The notes below the pieces were generated by a model. That model saw only the letters and a program-made list of their open reading frames with translations, was not told the origin of the DNA and made no database searches. A program made the position numbers and the translations under genes. Positions 1-6,615 of a DNA stretch of 10,800 bases are shown piece by piece (position 1 is the stretch's first letter; each line of letters starts with the position of its first letter). The stretch lies in the NCBI GenBank assembly GCA_934590505.1, contig CAKTPC010000066.1:1-10800 (forward strand), given 5' to 3'. This DNA comes from an uncultured Oscillospiraceae bacterium. GTDB taxonomy: Bacteria > Bacillota > Clostridia > Oscillospirales > Oscillospiraceae.

Positions 1-2049
1 GCAATAACCTTTACGAACAAGGCGGCCGATGAGCTCAAGGCGCGCCTTGAAAGCATGCTCGGCGAACAGGCGCAGGACATCTGGGCCTGCACCTTTCATT
101 CCGCATGTGTGCGCATCCTGCGCCGCGGCGCGGAGCGCCTGGGCTATACGAGCAGCTTTACGATCTACGATACCTCAGACAGCCTGAGCCTGCTCAAGCA
201 CATCATCAAGGATATGGAACTTGACGATAAGATGTATGCTGCAAAGTCTGTTATCGGCGAGATAAGCCACGCGAAGGACAGCTGCATCTCCGCCGAGGAG
301 TACCGCAAGAATGCCGAGCTCTCGGGCGACCTGCGACGCAGGACGATCGGACGCATATACGCGGAGTATTCCAGACGCTGCTTCTCGGCCAACGCCATGG
401 ATTTTGACGACCTTATTTACAACACCGTAAAGCTCCTTGACACAAACGACGATGTACGTGATTACTGGCAGCGCCGCTTCAGATACGTGCTCATCGACGA
501 GTATCAGGATACGAACAACCTCCAGTTCCGACTCGCGGAGCTGCTGTCCGGCGGCTGGGGAAATATCTGTGTCGTCGGTGATGACGACCAGAGCATATAC
601 AAATTCCGCGGCGCGACGATCGAGAACATCCTCAGCTTTGAGAGCCAGCATAAGCACTGCCGCACCATCCGCCTTGAGCAGAACTACCGCAGCACCGGCC
701 ACATCCTCGGCGCGGCTAACGCCGTTATCAGCCATAACGAGCAGCGCAAGGGCAAAAACCTCTGGACTGACCGGGGCGACGGCGACCTTGTGGAGCTCTT
801 TACCGCAGATAACGAGCATGCCGAGGCGCAGTTCGTCGTCTCAACGATCATGGGCAGCTACGGTCGCGGCGCAAACTGGCGCGACCATGCTGTGCTCTAC
901 CGCATGAACGCGCAGTCTAACCAGCTTGAATATGCCTTCAAGCGCAACAGCATTCCTTACCGCGTCGTCGGCGGCACGCGCTTCTTTGACCGCGCAGAGG
1001 TCAAGGATATGCTTGCGTATCTGAGCGTCATTGCGTCCCCGACAGATGATCTGCGCATTTCGAGGATCATCAACGTGCCTGCAAGGGGCATCGGCGCAAA
1101 GTCTATCGACACCGTCCGCGAGCTTGCGCAGACAAATGGCTGCCCGATGTTTGAGATACTCGACAAGGCGGACAATTACCCCGAGCTTCAGCGCTCGGCG
1201 ATAAAGCTCAGAAACTTTGCAAACCTTGTTAAAGAACTGCGCGAGTATGCAAAGACGGCTGCGCCTGACGCGCTGTATGATGAGCTGCTTGCGAGGACAG
1301 GCTATGTAATTGCGCTCGAGACCAAGGGAACGGTCGATGATATTGCCCGCGTTGAGAACGTGCGTGAGCTTAAAACAAGCATAATCGACTATATGAAGGA
1401 GTCCGGGGACAACACCCTTGAGGGCTACCTTGCAAATGTCGCGCTCTATACGGACATGGACAGCTATGACCCGGATGCTGACTGCGTCATACTTATGACC
1501 ATGCACAGCGCCAAGGGGCTTGAGTTCCCGACGGTTTTCGTCGTCGGCATGGAGGATGGTATTTTCCCAAGTATGCGGGCGATCGGCGAAGGGGACGAGA
1601 TGGAAGAGGAGCGCCGCCTTTGCTATGTGGCCATCACCCGCGCGAAGGAAAGGCTCTACCTGACCTGTGCGCGCCAGCGCATGATTTTCGGCCGCACCAC
1701 GATGAACAAGCTCTCCCGTTTTGTCTCCGAGATACCGGAGGAGCACATACATAAGAACACGCCCTCCTACGAGAAACGTGAAAAGACGTGGGAGGAGCGC
1801 AAGGTACACCGCCCGCGCTTCAAGGATAAGGGGCTGAGCTTTGCGGCCTCCGCACCGGAGACACCGAAGCCTGAGAACACAGAGGCTTTCGCCCTTGGCG
1901 ACAGCGTCAGACACAAGGCTTTCGGCAGCGGTGTTATCACAAAGATGTCGCCCATGGGCGGGGACTATCTGATAGAGATAAACTTTGAGGGCGTCGGTGT
2001 GAAGAAGCTTATGCTGCGCGCCGCGGCCCAGTATATGACCAAAGAATAG
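1..2049 (+). CDS. pcrA: ATP-dependent DNA helicase PcrA/UvrD, 5' end cut by the window
   Basis: Superfamily 1A 3'-5' DNA helicase acting in nucleotide excision repair, rolling-circle replication and removal of RecA or stalled polymerase. The reading frame is open from base 1, so the N-terminus with the Walker A motif lies outside the window; 682 residues are visible and I estimate 40-60 are missing from a usual length near 730. Helicase motifs appear in order: Ia (TFTNKAADEL, at the left edge), Ib (TFHSACVRI), II (DEYQD, bases 496-510), III (VGDDDQSIYKFRGA, from about base 574), IV (LEQNYRS), V (MTMHSAKGLEF, near 1495-1530) and VI (YVAITRAKERL, near 1625-1660). A linker rich in charged residues leads to a C-terminal Tudor-like PcrA domain (FALGDSVRHKAFGSGVI), which favours PcrA over Rep or RecB-type relatives. 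All visible motifs look intact. The next gene begins 16 nt later on the same strand, which suggests co-transcription. The identification is confident; only the missing end is unseen. Confidence 0.96.
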   Translation, partial: AITFTNKAADELKARLESMLGEQAQDIWACTFHSACVRILRRGAERLGYTSSFTIYDTSDSLSLLKHIIKDMELDDKMYAAKSVIGEISHAKDSCISAEEYRKNAELSGDLRRRTIGRIYAEYSRRCFSANAMDFDDLIYNTVKLLDTNDDVRDYWQRRFRYVLIDEYQDTNNLQFRLAELLSGGWGNICVVGDDDQSIYKFRGATIENILSFESQHKHCRTIRLEQNYRSTGHILGAANAVISHNEQRKGKNLWTDRGDGDLVELFTADNEHAEAQFVVSTIMGSYGRGANWRDHAVLYRMNAQSNQLEYAFKRNSIPYRVVGGTRFFDRAEVKDMLAYLSVIASPTDDLRISRIINVPARGIGAKSIDTVRELAQTNGCPMFEILDKADNYPELQRSAIKLRNFANLVKELREYAKTAAPDALYDELLARTGYVIALETKGTVDDIARVENVRELKTSIIDYMKESGDNTLEGYLANVALYTDMDSYDPDADCVILMTMHSAKGLEFPTVFVVGMEDGIFPSMRAIGEGDEMEEERRLCYVAITRAKERLYLTCARQRMIFGRTTMNKLSRFVSEIPEEHIHKNTPSYEKREKTWEERKVHRPRFKDKGLSFAASAPETPKPENTEAFALGDSVRHKAFGSGVITKMSPMGGDYLIEINFEGVGVKKLMLRAAAQYMTKE

Positions 2050-2065
2050 AAAGCCGGTGCATGAA

Positions 2066-2905
2066 ATGAGAGAGCTTTCAGCGGAACTCATCCGCGGCGA
2101 GGTCAGCCGCCTGTGCAGGGAGGCAAACCTTTGCCTGCCTGACGATATCAGCCGAGCGCTGCATGAGGCGCACCGCTCCGAGCCGTGGTCGGTGGCCAGG
2201 GACACTCTCGGCGTGCTGTGCGATAATATGTGTGCGGCGAAAGAGAGCGGGCTTCCGGTCTGTCAGGACACGGGCATGGCCTGCGTGTTCCTTGAAATAG
2301 GGCAGGACGTGCACATAACGGGTGACCTGTACGGCGCAATAAACTCCGGCGTTGCCGACGGCTATGTGGAGGGCTACCTCCGCAAGAGCGTAGTCGCCGA
2401 CCCGCTGCGCCGTGTGAACACGGAGAACAACACTCCTGCGCTCATAACCGTTGACCTTGTTCCGGGGGATAAGGTGAAGCTTACCGTTGCCCCCAAGGGC
2501 TTCGGCAGCGAGAACATGAGCCGCCTCAAGATGCTCAAGCCAGCGGACGGCGCTGAGGGCGTCAAGGACTTCGTCATCGAGACGGTGAAGCTTGCCGGGG
2601 CGAACCCCTGCCCGCCGGTGATCCTCGGCGTCGGTATCGGCGGCAGCTTTGATAAGGTCGCGCAGCTTGCAAAGCATGCTCTGCTGCGCCCGATAGATCA
2701 GCCGAACCCCGACGAATACTACGCTGCGATGGAGCGGGAGCTGCTGGAGCGGATAAACGCGCTCGGCATCGGCCCTCAGGGCTTCGGCGGGCGTACAACC
2801 GCGCTCGGCGTGAATATCGAGACTATGCCTACGCACGTCGCAGGGCTTCCCGTGGCTGTCAATGTGAGCTGCCATGTGACGCGCCGCGCAAGCTGCGTAC
2901 TGTGA
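2066..2905 (+). CDS. Fumarate hydratase class I, alpha subunit (Fe-S hydro-lyase)
   Basis: Alpha half of a two-subunit, oxygen-sensitive class I fumarase, converting fumarate and water to L-malate in the cytoplasm with a [4Fe-4S] cluster. From the ATG at 2066 the protein has 279 residues, the usual length of this subunit. The three expected cluster cysteines are visible: C66 in CQDTG, C182 in NPCPPVILGVGIGG and C269 in VSCHVTRR. Their spacing is close to that in E. coli FumA (Cys105, 224, 318). I chose ATG 2066 because the product then begins MRELSAEL, like relatives. A GTG at 2057 in the same frame would add three residues, and neither start has a strong Shine-Dalgarno. The beta subunit follows directly, then malic enzyme, which supports fumarase. 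The closely related L-tartrate dehydratase (TtdAB) cannot be fully excluded from sequence alone. Confidence 0.93.
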   Translation: MRELSAELIRGEVSRLCREANLCLPDDISRALHEAHRSEPWSVARDTLGVLCDNMCAAKESGLPVCQDTGMACVFLEIGQDVHITGDLYGAINSGVADGYVEGYLRKSVVADPLRRVNTENNTPALITVDLVPGDKVKLTVAPKGFGSENMSRLKMLKPADGAEGVKDFVIETVKLAGANPCPPVILGVGIGGSFDKVAQLAKHALLRPIDQPNPDEYYAAMERELLERINALGIGPQGFGGRTTALGVNIETMPTHVAGLPVAVNVSCHVTRRASCVL

Positions 2906-2912
2906 GGTGCCT

Positions 2913-3473
2913 ATGGAATATGTGATGAGTTTCCCGGCAGATAAAGCGGAGCTTATGAAGCTGCGCGCGGGAGACAAGCTGACTGTGTCAGGGACGATAT
3001 ACACCGCGCGCGACGCCGCGCACAAGCGCCTGACTGAGCTTACAGCCTCCGGTAAGGAGCTGCCGCTGGACATACGCGGCGCAGCGATATACTATGCCGG
3101 CCCTACCCCGGAGAAGCCGGGGCAGGTGATCGGCTCATGCGGGCCGACAACCTCAGGACGCATGGATGCCTACGCGCCGGGGCTGCTTGACCGCGGCCTT
3201 GCCGTCATGATCGGAAAGGGTGACAGAAACGCTGCCGTAATTGACGCGATAGTCCGAAACGGCGCGGTATACCTCGCTGCGATGGGCGGCGCGGGCGCGC
3301 TGATGGGCAGCTGCGTGAAGGCGGCACGCATCGTGTGCTATGAAGATCTCGGCTGCGAGGCGATACGCGAGCTCAAGGTCGAGAACATGCCGCTCACTGT
3401 GGTCATTGATTCACAGGGGAACGACCTGTATAAGAGCGGCCCCGAAGCGTATCTTAAAAGTCTGGAGGACTGA
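2913..3473 (+). CDS. Fumarate hydratase class I, beta subunit
   Basis: C-terminal half of class I fumarase encoded as a separate gene; it supplies substrate-binding residues to the alpha/beta enzyme. From ATG 2913 it has 186 residues, the normal size of the PF05683-type subunit. Typical stretches are TARDAAHKR (residues 31-39), IYYAGPTPEKPGQVIGSCGPTTSGRMD (from about 59, read in pieces), GKG (101-103) and AAMGGAGAL (122-130). An in-frame GTG at 2907 gives two more residues, but ATG 2913 has AGG five bases upstream and is preferred. The gene starts 7 nt after the alpha-subunit stop, and its own last codons contain the ribosome binding site of the malic enzyme gene, so the three genes should be translated from one message. 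Annotation pipelines may call it fumarate hydratase or tartrate dehydratase beta subunit. Confidence 0.93.
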   Translation: MEYVMSFPADKAELMKLRAGDKLTVSGTIYTARDAAHKRLTELTASGKELPLDIRGAAIYYAGPTPEKPGQVIGSCGPTTSGRMDAYAPGLLDRGLAVMIGKGDRNAAVIDAIVRNGAVYLAAMGGAGALMGSCVKAARIVCYEDLGCEAIRELKVENMPLTVVIDSQGNDLYKSGPEAYLKSLED

Positions 3474-3475
3474 AT

Positions 3476-4648
3476 ATGGACGTTATGGAAAAATCCCTCG
3501 CGCTGCACTATGAGCGCCGGGGCAAAATAGAGATCACCGCACGCGTGCCTGCCGACAGCAGCGAGGCACTGAGCCTTGCCTACACTCCGGGCGTCGCGAG
3601 GCCGTGCCTTGAAATCCAGAAGGATATCAACAAGAGCTATGAGCTGACCCGCCGCTGGAACACCGTCGCCGTCGTGACGGACGGTACCGCAGTGCTCGGT
3701 CTCGGCGATATCGGCCCGGAGGCCGGTATGCCCGTCATGGAGGGCAAGTGCCTGCTGTTCAAGGCTTTCGGCGATGTGGACGCGATCCCGCTCTGCGTGC
3801 GCTCCAAGGATGTGGACGAGATCGTTAACACCGTCGCGCTGCTGGCGGGCTCCTTCGGCGGCGTGAACCTTGAGGATATCTCCGCGCCGCGCTGCTTTGA
3901 AATTGAGGAAAAGCTCAAGCAGCGCTGCGATATACCCATCTTCCATGACGATCAGCACGGTACGGCAGTCATAATGCTCGCCGCGCTGACGAACGCTCTC
4001 AAACTCGTCGGGAAGAAGATGGAGGATATTAAGGTCGTCACCTCGGGCGCGGGCGCGGCGGGGACGGCGATAGTGAAGCTGCTTGTTTCACGCGGCGTGA
4101 AAAATGTTGTCATGACCGACCGGAACGGGGCCATATATCAGGGACGCCCCGGCATGAACGGCGCAAAGCAGGAGATCGCCGCCATGACGAACCCGAACAT
4201 GGAGCAGGGGAAGCTTGCCGATGTTATCTGCGGTGCTGATGTGTTTATCGGCGTGTCCGCTCCCGGCGTGCTGACGCAGGAAATGATCCGCACGATGAAC
4301 CGTGACGCGATCATCTTCGCCTGCGCAAACCCCACGCCGGAGATCATGCCGGACGAGGCCAAGGCCGCGGGTGCGGCAGTCGTATGTACCGGGCGCAGCG
4401 ACTATCCCAATCAGGTCAATAACGTCCTTGCGTTCCCGGCAATATTCCGCGGCGCGCTCGACGCAAGAGCATCGGACATCAACAGTGAGATGAAGATCGC
4501 AGCGGCGGAGGCGCTTGCCTCGCTCGTCTCGGATGAGGAACTGAACGCGGATTATATCCTGCCTTATGCCTTTGACAAACGTGTGCGCGAGACGGTCTCC
4601 AAGGCTGTGTTCGACGCGGCACACAGCAGCGGCGTTGCGAGGATCTAA
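3476..4648 (+). CDS. Malic enzyme (oxaloacetate-decarboxylating malate dehydrogenase)
   Basis: Oxidative decarboxylation of L-malate to pyruvate and CO2 with reduction of NAD+ or NADP+. The 390-residue size fits the short bacterial single-domain malic enzymes (B. subtilis YtsJ type) without the phosphotransacetylase-like tail of MaeB. Visible residues include the catalytic Tyr36 in LAYTPGVARP, the catalytic Lys91 in GMPVMEGK, metal ligands Glu133/Asp134 (NLEDISAPRCFEIE) and Asp158 (FHDDQHGTA), and the Rossmann loop SGAGAAG (190-196). The residues after the second Rossmann strand (MTDRNG) do not settle NAD versus NADP preference for me. The start is secure: GGAGG at 3464-3468 sits seven bases before the ATG. 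The gene begins two bases after the fumarase beta stop, so fumarate can be carried through malate to pyruvate by products of one transcript. A strong hairpin follows the stop. Confidence 0.96.
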   Translation: MDVMEKSLALHYERRGKIEITARVPADSSEALSLAYTPGVARPCLEIQKDINKSYELTRRWNTVAVVTDGTAVLGLGDIGPEAGMPVMEGKCLLFKAFGDVDAIPLCVRSKDVDEIVNTVALLAGSFGGVNLEDISAPRCFEIEEKLKQRCDIPIFHDDQHGTAVIMLAALTNALKLVGKKMEDIKVVTSGAGAAGTAIVKLLVSRGVKNVVMTDRNGAIYQGRPGMNGAKQEIAAMTNPNMEQGKLADVICGADVFIGVSAPGVLTQEMIRTMNRDAIIFACANPTPEIMPDEAKAAGAAVVCTGRSDYPNQVNNVLAFPAIFRGALDARASDINSEMKIAAAEALASLVSDEELNADYILPYAFDKRVRETVSKAVFDAAHSSGVARI

Positions 4649-4659
4649 TGCAATATGAC

Positions 4660-4693
4660 AATAGAACTCAGGATGCGTATCCTGAGTTCTATT
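4660..4693 (+). terminator. Intrinsic terminator after malic enzyme, possibly bidirectional
   Basis: Perfect 15-bp inverted repeat: arm AATAGAACTCAGGAT at 4660-4674, loop GCGT, arm ATCCTGAGTTCTATT at 4679-4693, followed on the + strand by a short, T-rich TGTT. It starts 11 bases after the malic enzyme stop and lies between two convergent genes. The T-run is weak, but the stem is long and exact. On the - strand no T-run follows the stem, so termination of the DUF4317 transcript here would be less efficient. Confidence 0.8.
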
Positions 4694-4729
4694 TGTTACG
4701 TAAATGAAATTATGTAAACCAATACGAGC

Positions 4730-5860
4730 TTAATCTAAACTGACGCTCATGCCGTTGAGCTCGACTCCGTTGTCGGCGGGGATGAGAATGTATCTTCGTC
4801 CGTCGATCACGCGCGTCTCAACGAGGTAGACATGCTGCGGATCGACGCTTATTTTGACCTCGGGTGTCTCAAGCCTGAAGTGGCGGCTGTCGATAATGTT
4901 CGCGGGGCTGAGCTCCGCATCCTCGCCGAACTCCTCGCGGCACTTCTCTTCAAAGGCCTCGGCCTGCTCCGCGCTCACGCCGTGGTTTTCGAGTATCTCT
5001 GCCATGTCCTCGGGGCTTATCGTCAGGGGCTCAGGGTCACGGCTCTCTTTGTGTACGCTGATGCGCTCTATAAGCTCGGTATGTACGCCCTGCATAAGCG
5101 CAAGGCTGCATTCCTTATCGAATGTGCCGGTCATGACGTCGATGAAGGTCTCCTGCTGCGCGCCCGCCGGCATCGGAACCTGCGTTTTGAACACCGCGTC
5201 AATGAAGTTCTGATGATCCTCATTCACATTGCGGGAGTAGAACAGCGCGTTATAAATATTCGCGCTGCGTTCGTCAAAGCTTGGGTACATGAAGCCAAGC
5301 TCCGGCGCGGCGACGAGCTGCCCGCCGGGGAAGTTCTGAAAGCGCTTGTCGTCAGGAGAGTAGCCGAACTGCGCCTTACCGGTTTTAACAGGGCACAGGC
5401 AGCAGACCATGTATTTAAACACGTCGCGGTCGTTGTCGTCAGGGCTGCCGTCCTTGCCGTAGTGCGGCACGTCATAGATATCAAAGGCCAGCAGTATCAC
5501 GTACCCGCTCTCGTCGGGCGTGACGGCGTCGATGATGCATTTATAGAACTCGTCGCGCAGTGCAGCATCCGCGAGCTCAGACTTCCTGAGCGCAGAGAGC
5601 AGACGCACCTCGTCGCTGTCCATGACCTGCTTTGTCGCAAAAGACAGGGACATTAGGTTGCGCCCGAGTGTGCCGGAGAGCGACTTACGCAGCAGGGACA
5701 GATACTTCTCCGTCTCCTCCTGTGTAAGCATCGCGATCGACTCGTCTATGTATGACACGATCTCTTTAGTCGAGTTTACATAACATCCATATATGTGATT
5801 TATATTGTTGCGTTCAAGCTTGAATCTGCGGCGTATCTCGCCGACTTCCTTCTTGTTCAT
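4730..5860 (-). CDS. DUF4317 family protein, function unknown
   Basis: A 376-residue soluble protein with no signal peptide or membrane segment, matching my memory of the DUF4317 family of Clostridia: an N-terminal MNKKEVGEIRRRF followed by NNINHIYGCYVN (about residues 18-29), which is the family's signature opening. No catalytic motif is recognised. The middle holds a hydrophobic strand-rich part (GYVILLAFDIYDVP, then MVCCLCPVKTGK), a conserved-looking FQNFPGGQL segment, and an acidic Glu-rich helical stretch near residues 285-325. The C-terminus carries another strand-rich piece (VYLVETRVIDGRRYILIP). The frame stays open upstream to 5926, but ATG 5860 is chosen because it gives the family N-terminus and has GGAGGAG just upstream. 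A good sigma-A promoter lies 55 bases further up. Transcription diverges from the sigma factor gene; whether the two are functionally linked is not shown by the sequence. Confidence 0.88.
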   Translation of the reverse strand: MNKKEVGEIRRRFKLERNNINHIYGCYVNSTKEIVSYIDESIAMLTQEETEKYLSLLRKSLSGTLGRNLMSLSFATKQVMDSDEVRLLSALRKSELADAALRDEFYKCIIDAVTPDESGYVILLAFDIYDVPHYGKDGSPDDNDRDVFKYMVCCLCPVKTGKAQFGYSPDDKRFQNFPGGQLVAAPELGFMYPSFDERSANIYNALFYSRNVNEDHQNFIDAVFKTQVPMPAGAQQETFIDVMTGTFDKECSLALMQGVHTELIERISVHKESRDPEPLTISPEDMAEILENHGVSAEQAEAFEEKCREEFGEDAELSPANIIDSRHFRLETPEVKISVDPQHVYLVETRVIDGRRYILIPADNGVELNGMSVSLD

Positions 5861-5862
5861 GG

Positions 5863-5869
5863 CTCCTCC
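5863..5869 (-). promoter_or_regulatory. Shine-Dalgarno site fixing the DUF4317 gene start
   Basis: On the - strand, GGAGGAG ends two bases before the ATG at 5860 (GGAGG has a four-base gap). It supports this start over in-frame upstream codons reaching 5926. Confidence 0.8.
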
Positions 5870-5914
5870 GTGGTGTGTCGATTGCGGAACTATCCGCATA
5901 TTTAATGCCACGGT

Positions 5915-5943
5915 ATTATCGCACATTTTGCGCGCGGATTCAA
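5915..5943 (-). promoter_or_regulatory. Sigma-A type promoter for the DUF4317 gene
   Basis: Read on the - strand: -35 TTGAAT (5943-5938), a 17-base spacer, then -10 GATAAT (5920-5915) preceded by TGC, an extended -10. The expected RNA start is near 5908, giving a leader of about 48 bases that contains the hairpin TGCGGA-TAGT-TCCGCA (5898-5883). Confidence 0.7.
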
Positions 5944-6045
5944 GAGAACAGTTTATCGCATAATGCCGCGGTGAAAAATTTTATTGTATACGCAACCAAA
6001 GCTGCCGAAAACGGAACTATATGTATGAGAGCGCTCAGTAATTAC

Positions 6046-6052
6046 AAGGAGG
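6046..6052 (+). promoter_or_regulatory. Shine-Dalgarno site fixing the sigma factor start
   Basis: AAGGAGG lies five bases before the ATG at 6058. It rules out the much longer in-frame reading from 5875, whose extra residues look like translated intergenic DNA. Confidence 0.85.
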
Positions 6053-6057
6053 ATGTC

Positions 6058-6615
6058 ATGGAAGACAAGAAGATAATCGCTCTGTATTGGCAGCGTGACC
6101 AGTCCGCCATTGACGAGACCGATAAGAAATACGGCGTCCAGCTCCGCGGGCTGTCATACGGCATACTTTCCGACAGGGAGGACGCGGAGGAGTGCGTCTC
6201 CGATACATATATGGCGGTGTGGAACAGCCTTCCGCCGCAGCGCCCGCAGCGGCTGCGCGCATATGCCGCGGCGATAGTGCGCAATCTGAGCTTACGGCGT
6301 GTGCGCGATAGGTATTCCAAAAAGCGCGGCGGCGGTGAAGTCGCGCTCGCGCTGGAGGAGCTTGAGGATTGCCTGTGTTCTCAGACCTCCGTGGAGCGTG
6401 AGTATGAGCAAAAGGAGCTTGCCGGGAAGATAGAGGAGTTTCTGTACACGCTCTCCGCCGATGACCGGCGTATCTTCATGTGCCGCTATTGGGGCTTTGC
6501 CCCTGTCGCAGAGATCGCACAAAAGCTCGGCTGCCCGCAGAGCAAAGTGAAAAGCTCGCTGCACCGCACGCGCGGGAAGCTTCAGAAGTATCTGACAAAG
6601 GAGGGGCTTATATGA
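6058..6615 (+). CDS. ECF-type RNA polymerase sigma factor (sigma-70 family)
   Basis: A 185-residue group 4 sigma factor expected to direct RNA polymerase to a small set of promoters in response to an envelope or environmental signal. Region 2 occupies about residues 10-85, with the core-binding helix DREDAEECVSDTYMAVW (39-55) and the basic run RNLSLRRVRDRYSKKR (75-90) that follows it. A variable acidic linker spans roughly 92-120. Region 4 spans about 122-180, with the helix-turn-helix VAEIAQKLGCPQSKVKSSLHRTRGKL (about 150-174) for the -35 element. The stop codon overlaps the start of the next gene as ATGA, which indicates translational coupling and is typical of a sigma factor with its own regulator. 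There is no C-terminal extension or extra sensory domain. The family call is firm; the regulon and stimulus cannot be read from this window. Confidence 0.95.
   Translation: MEDKKIIALYWQRDQSAIDETDKKYGVQLRGLSYGILSDREDAEECVSDTYMAVWNSLPPQRPQRLRAYAAAIVRNLSLRRVRDRYSKKRGGGEVALALEELEDCLCSQTSVEREYEQKELAGKIEEFLYTLSADDRRIFMCRYWGFAPVAEIAQKLGCPQSKVKSSLHRTRGKLQKYLTKEGLI
6598..6604 (+). promoter_or_regulatory. Shine-Dalgarno site fixing the membrane protein start
   Basis: AAGGAGG inside the last codons of the sigma gene lies seven bases before ATG 6612. The reading frame is open further up to 6480, but that part lies entirely inside the sigma factor gene and is not expected to be translated. Confidence 0.8.

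Larger units (their letters stand above)
5861..6057. other. Divergent intergenic region with repeated blocks
   Basis: This 197-base AT-richer spacer separates the DUF4317 gene from the sigma factor gene. It holds an imperfect direct repeat of TAATGCC(A/G)CGGT at 5903-5914 and 5961-5972, and an exact repeat TTATCGCA at 5916-5923 and 5953-5960, arranged A-B ... B-A. The first TTATCGCA overlaps the -10 of the - strand promoter. I could not find a convincing sigma-A promoter for the + strand operon. The repeats could be operator sites, but this is inference. Confidence 0.4.

Noticed and set aside
841..2205. A 454-codon open frame on the - strand antisense to pcrA.
   Set aside because: The + strand frame contains helicase motifs II-VI and the PcrA C-terminal domain; the antisense reading has no family features and runs into the fumarase gene.
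2078..3073. A 331-codon open frame on the - strand across both fumarase genes.
   Set aside because: It is the shadow of two well-supported genes; its Cys/His content comes from the complementary codons and shows no motif.
4832..5656. A 274-codon + strand open frame inside the DUF4317 gene.
   Set aside because: The - strand frame has the family N-terminus, ribosome binding site and promoter; the + reading has none of these.
5883..5898. Small hairpin TGCGGA-ACTA-TCCGCA in the leader of the DUF4317 gene, considered as a riboswitch or attenuator.
   Set aside because: A six-base stem in a leader of about 48 bases is too small for a known riboswitch, and no T-run follows it.
6013..6040. GGAACT-N16-TCAGTA, resembling an ECF-type promoter that could make the sigma gene autoregulated.
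   Set aside because: The transcript would begin at about 6047, inside the ribosome binding site, so it would not give a well-translated message. Such short matches also arise easily by chance.
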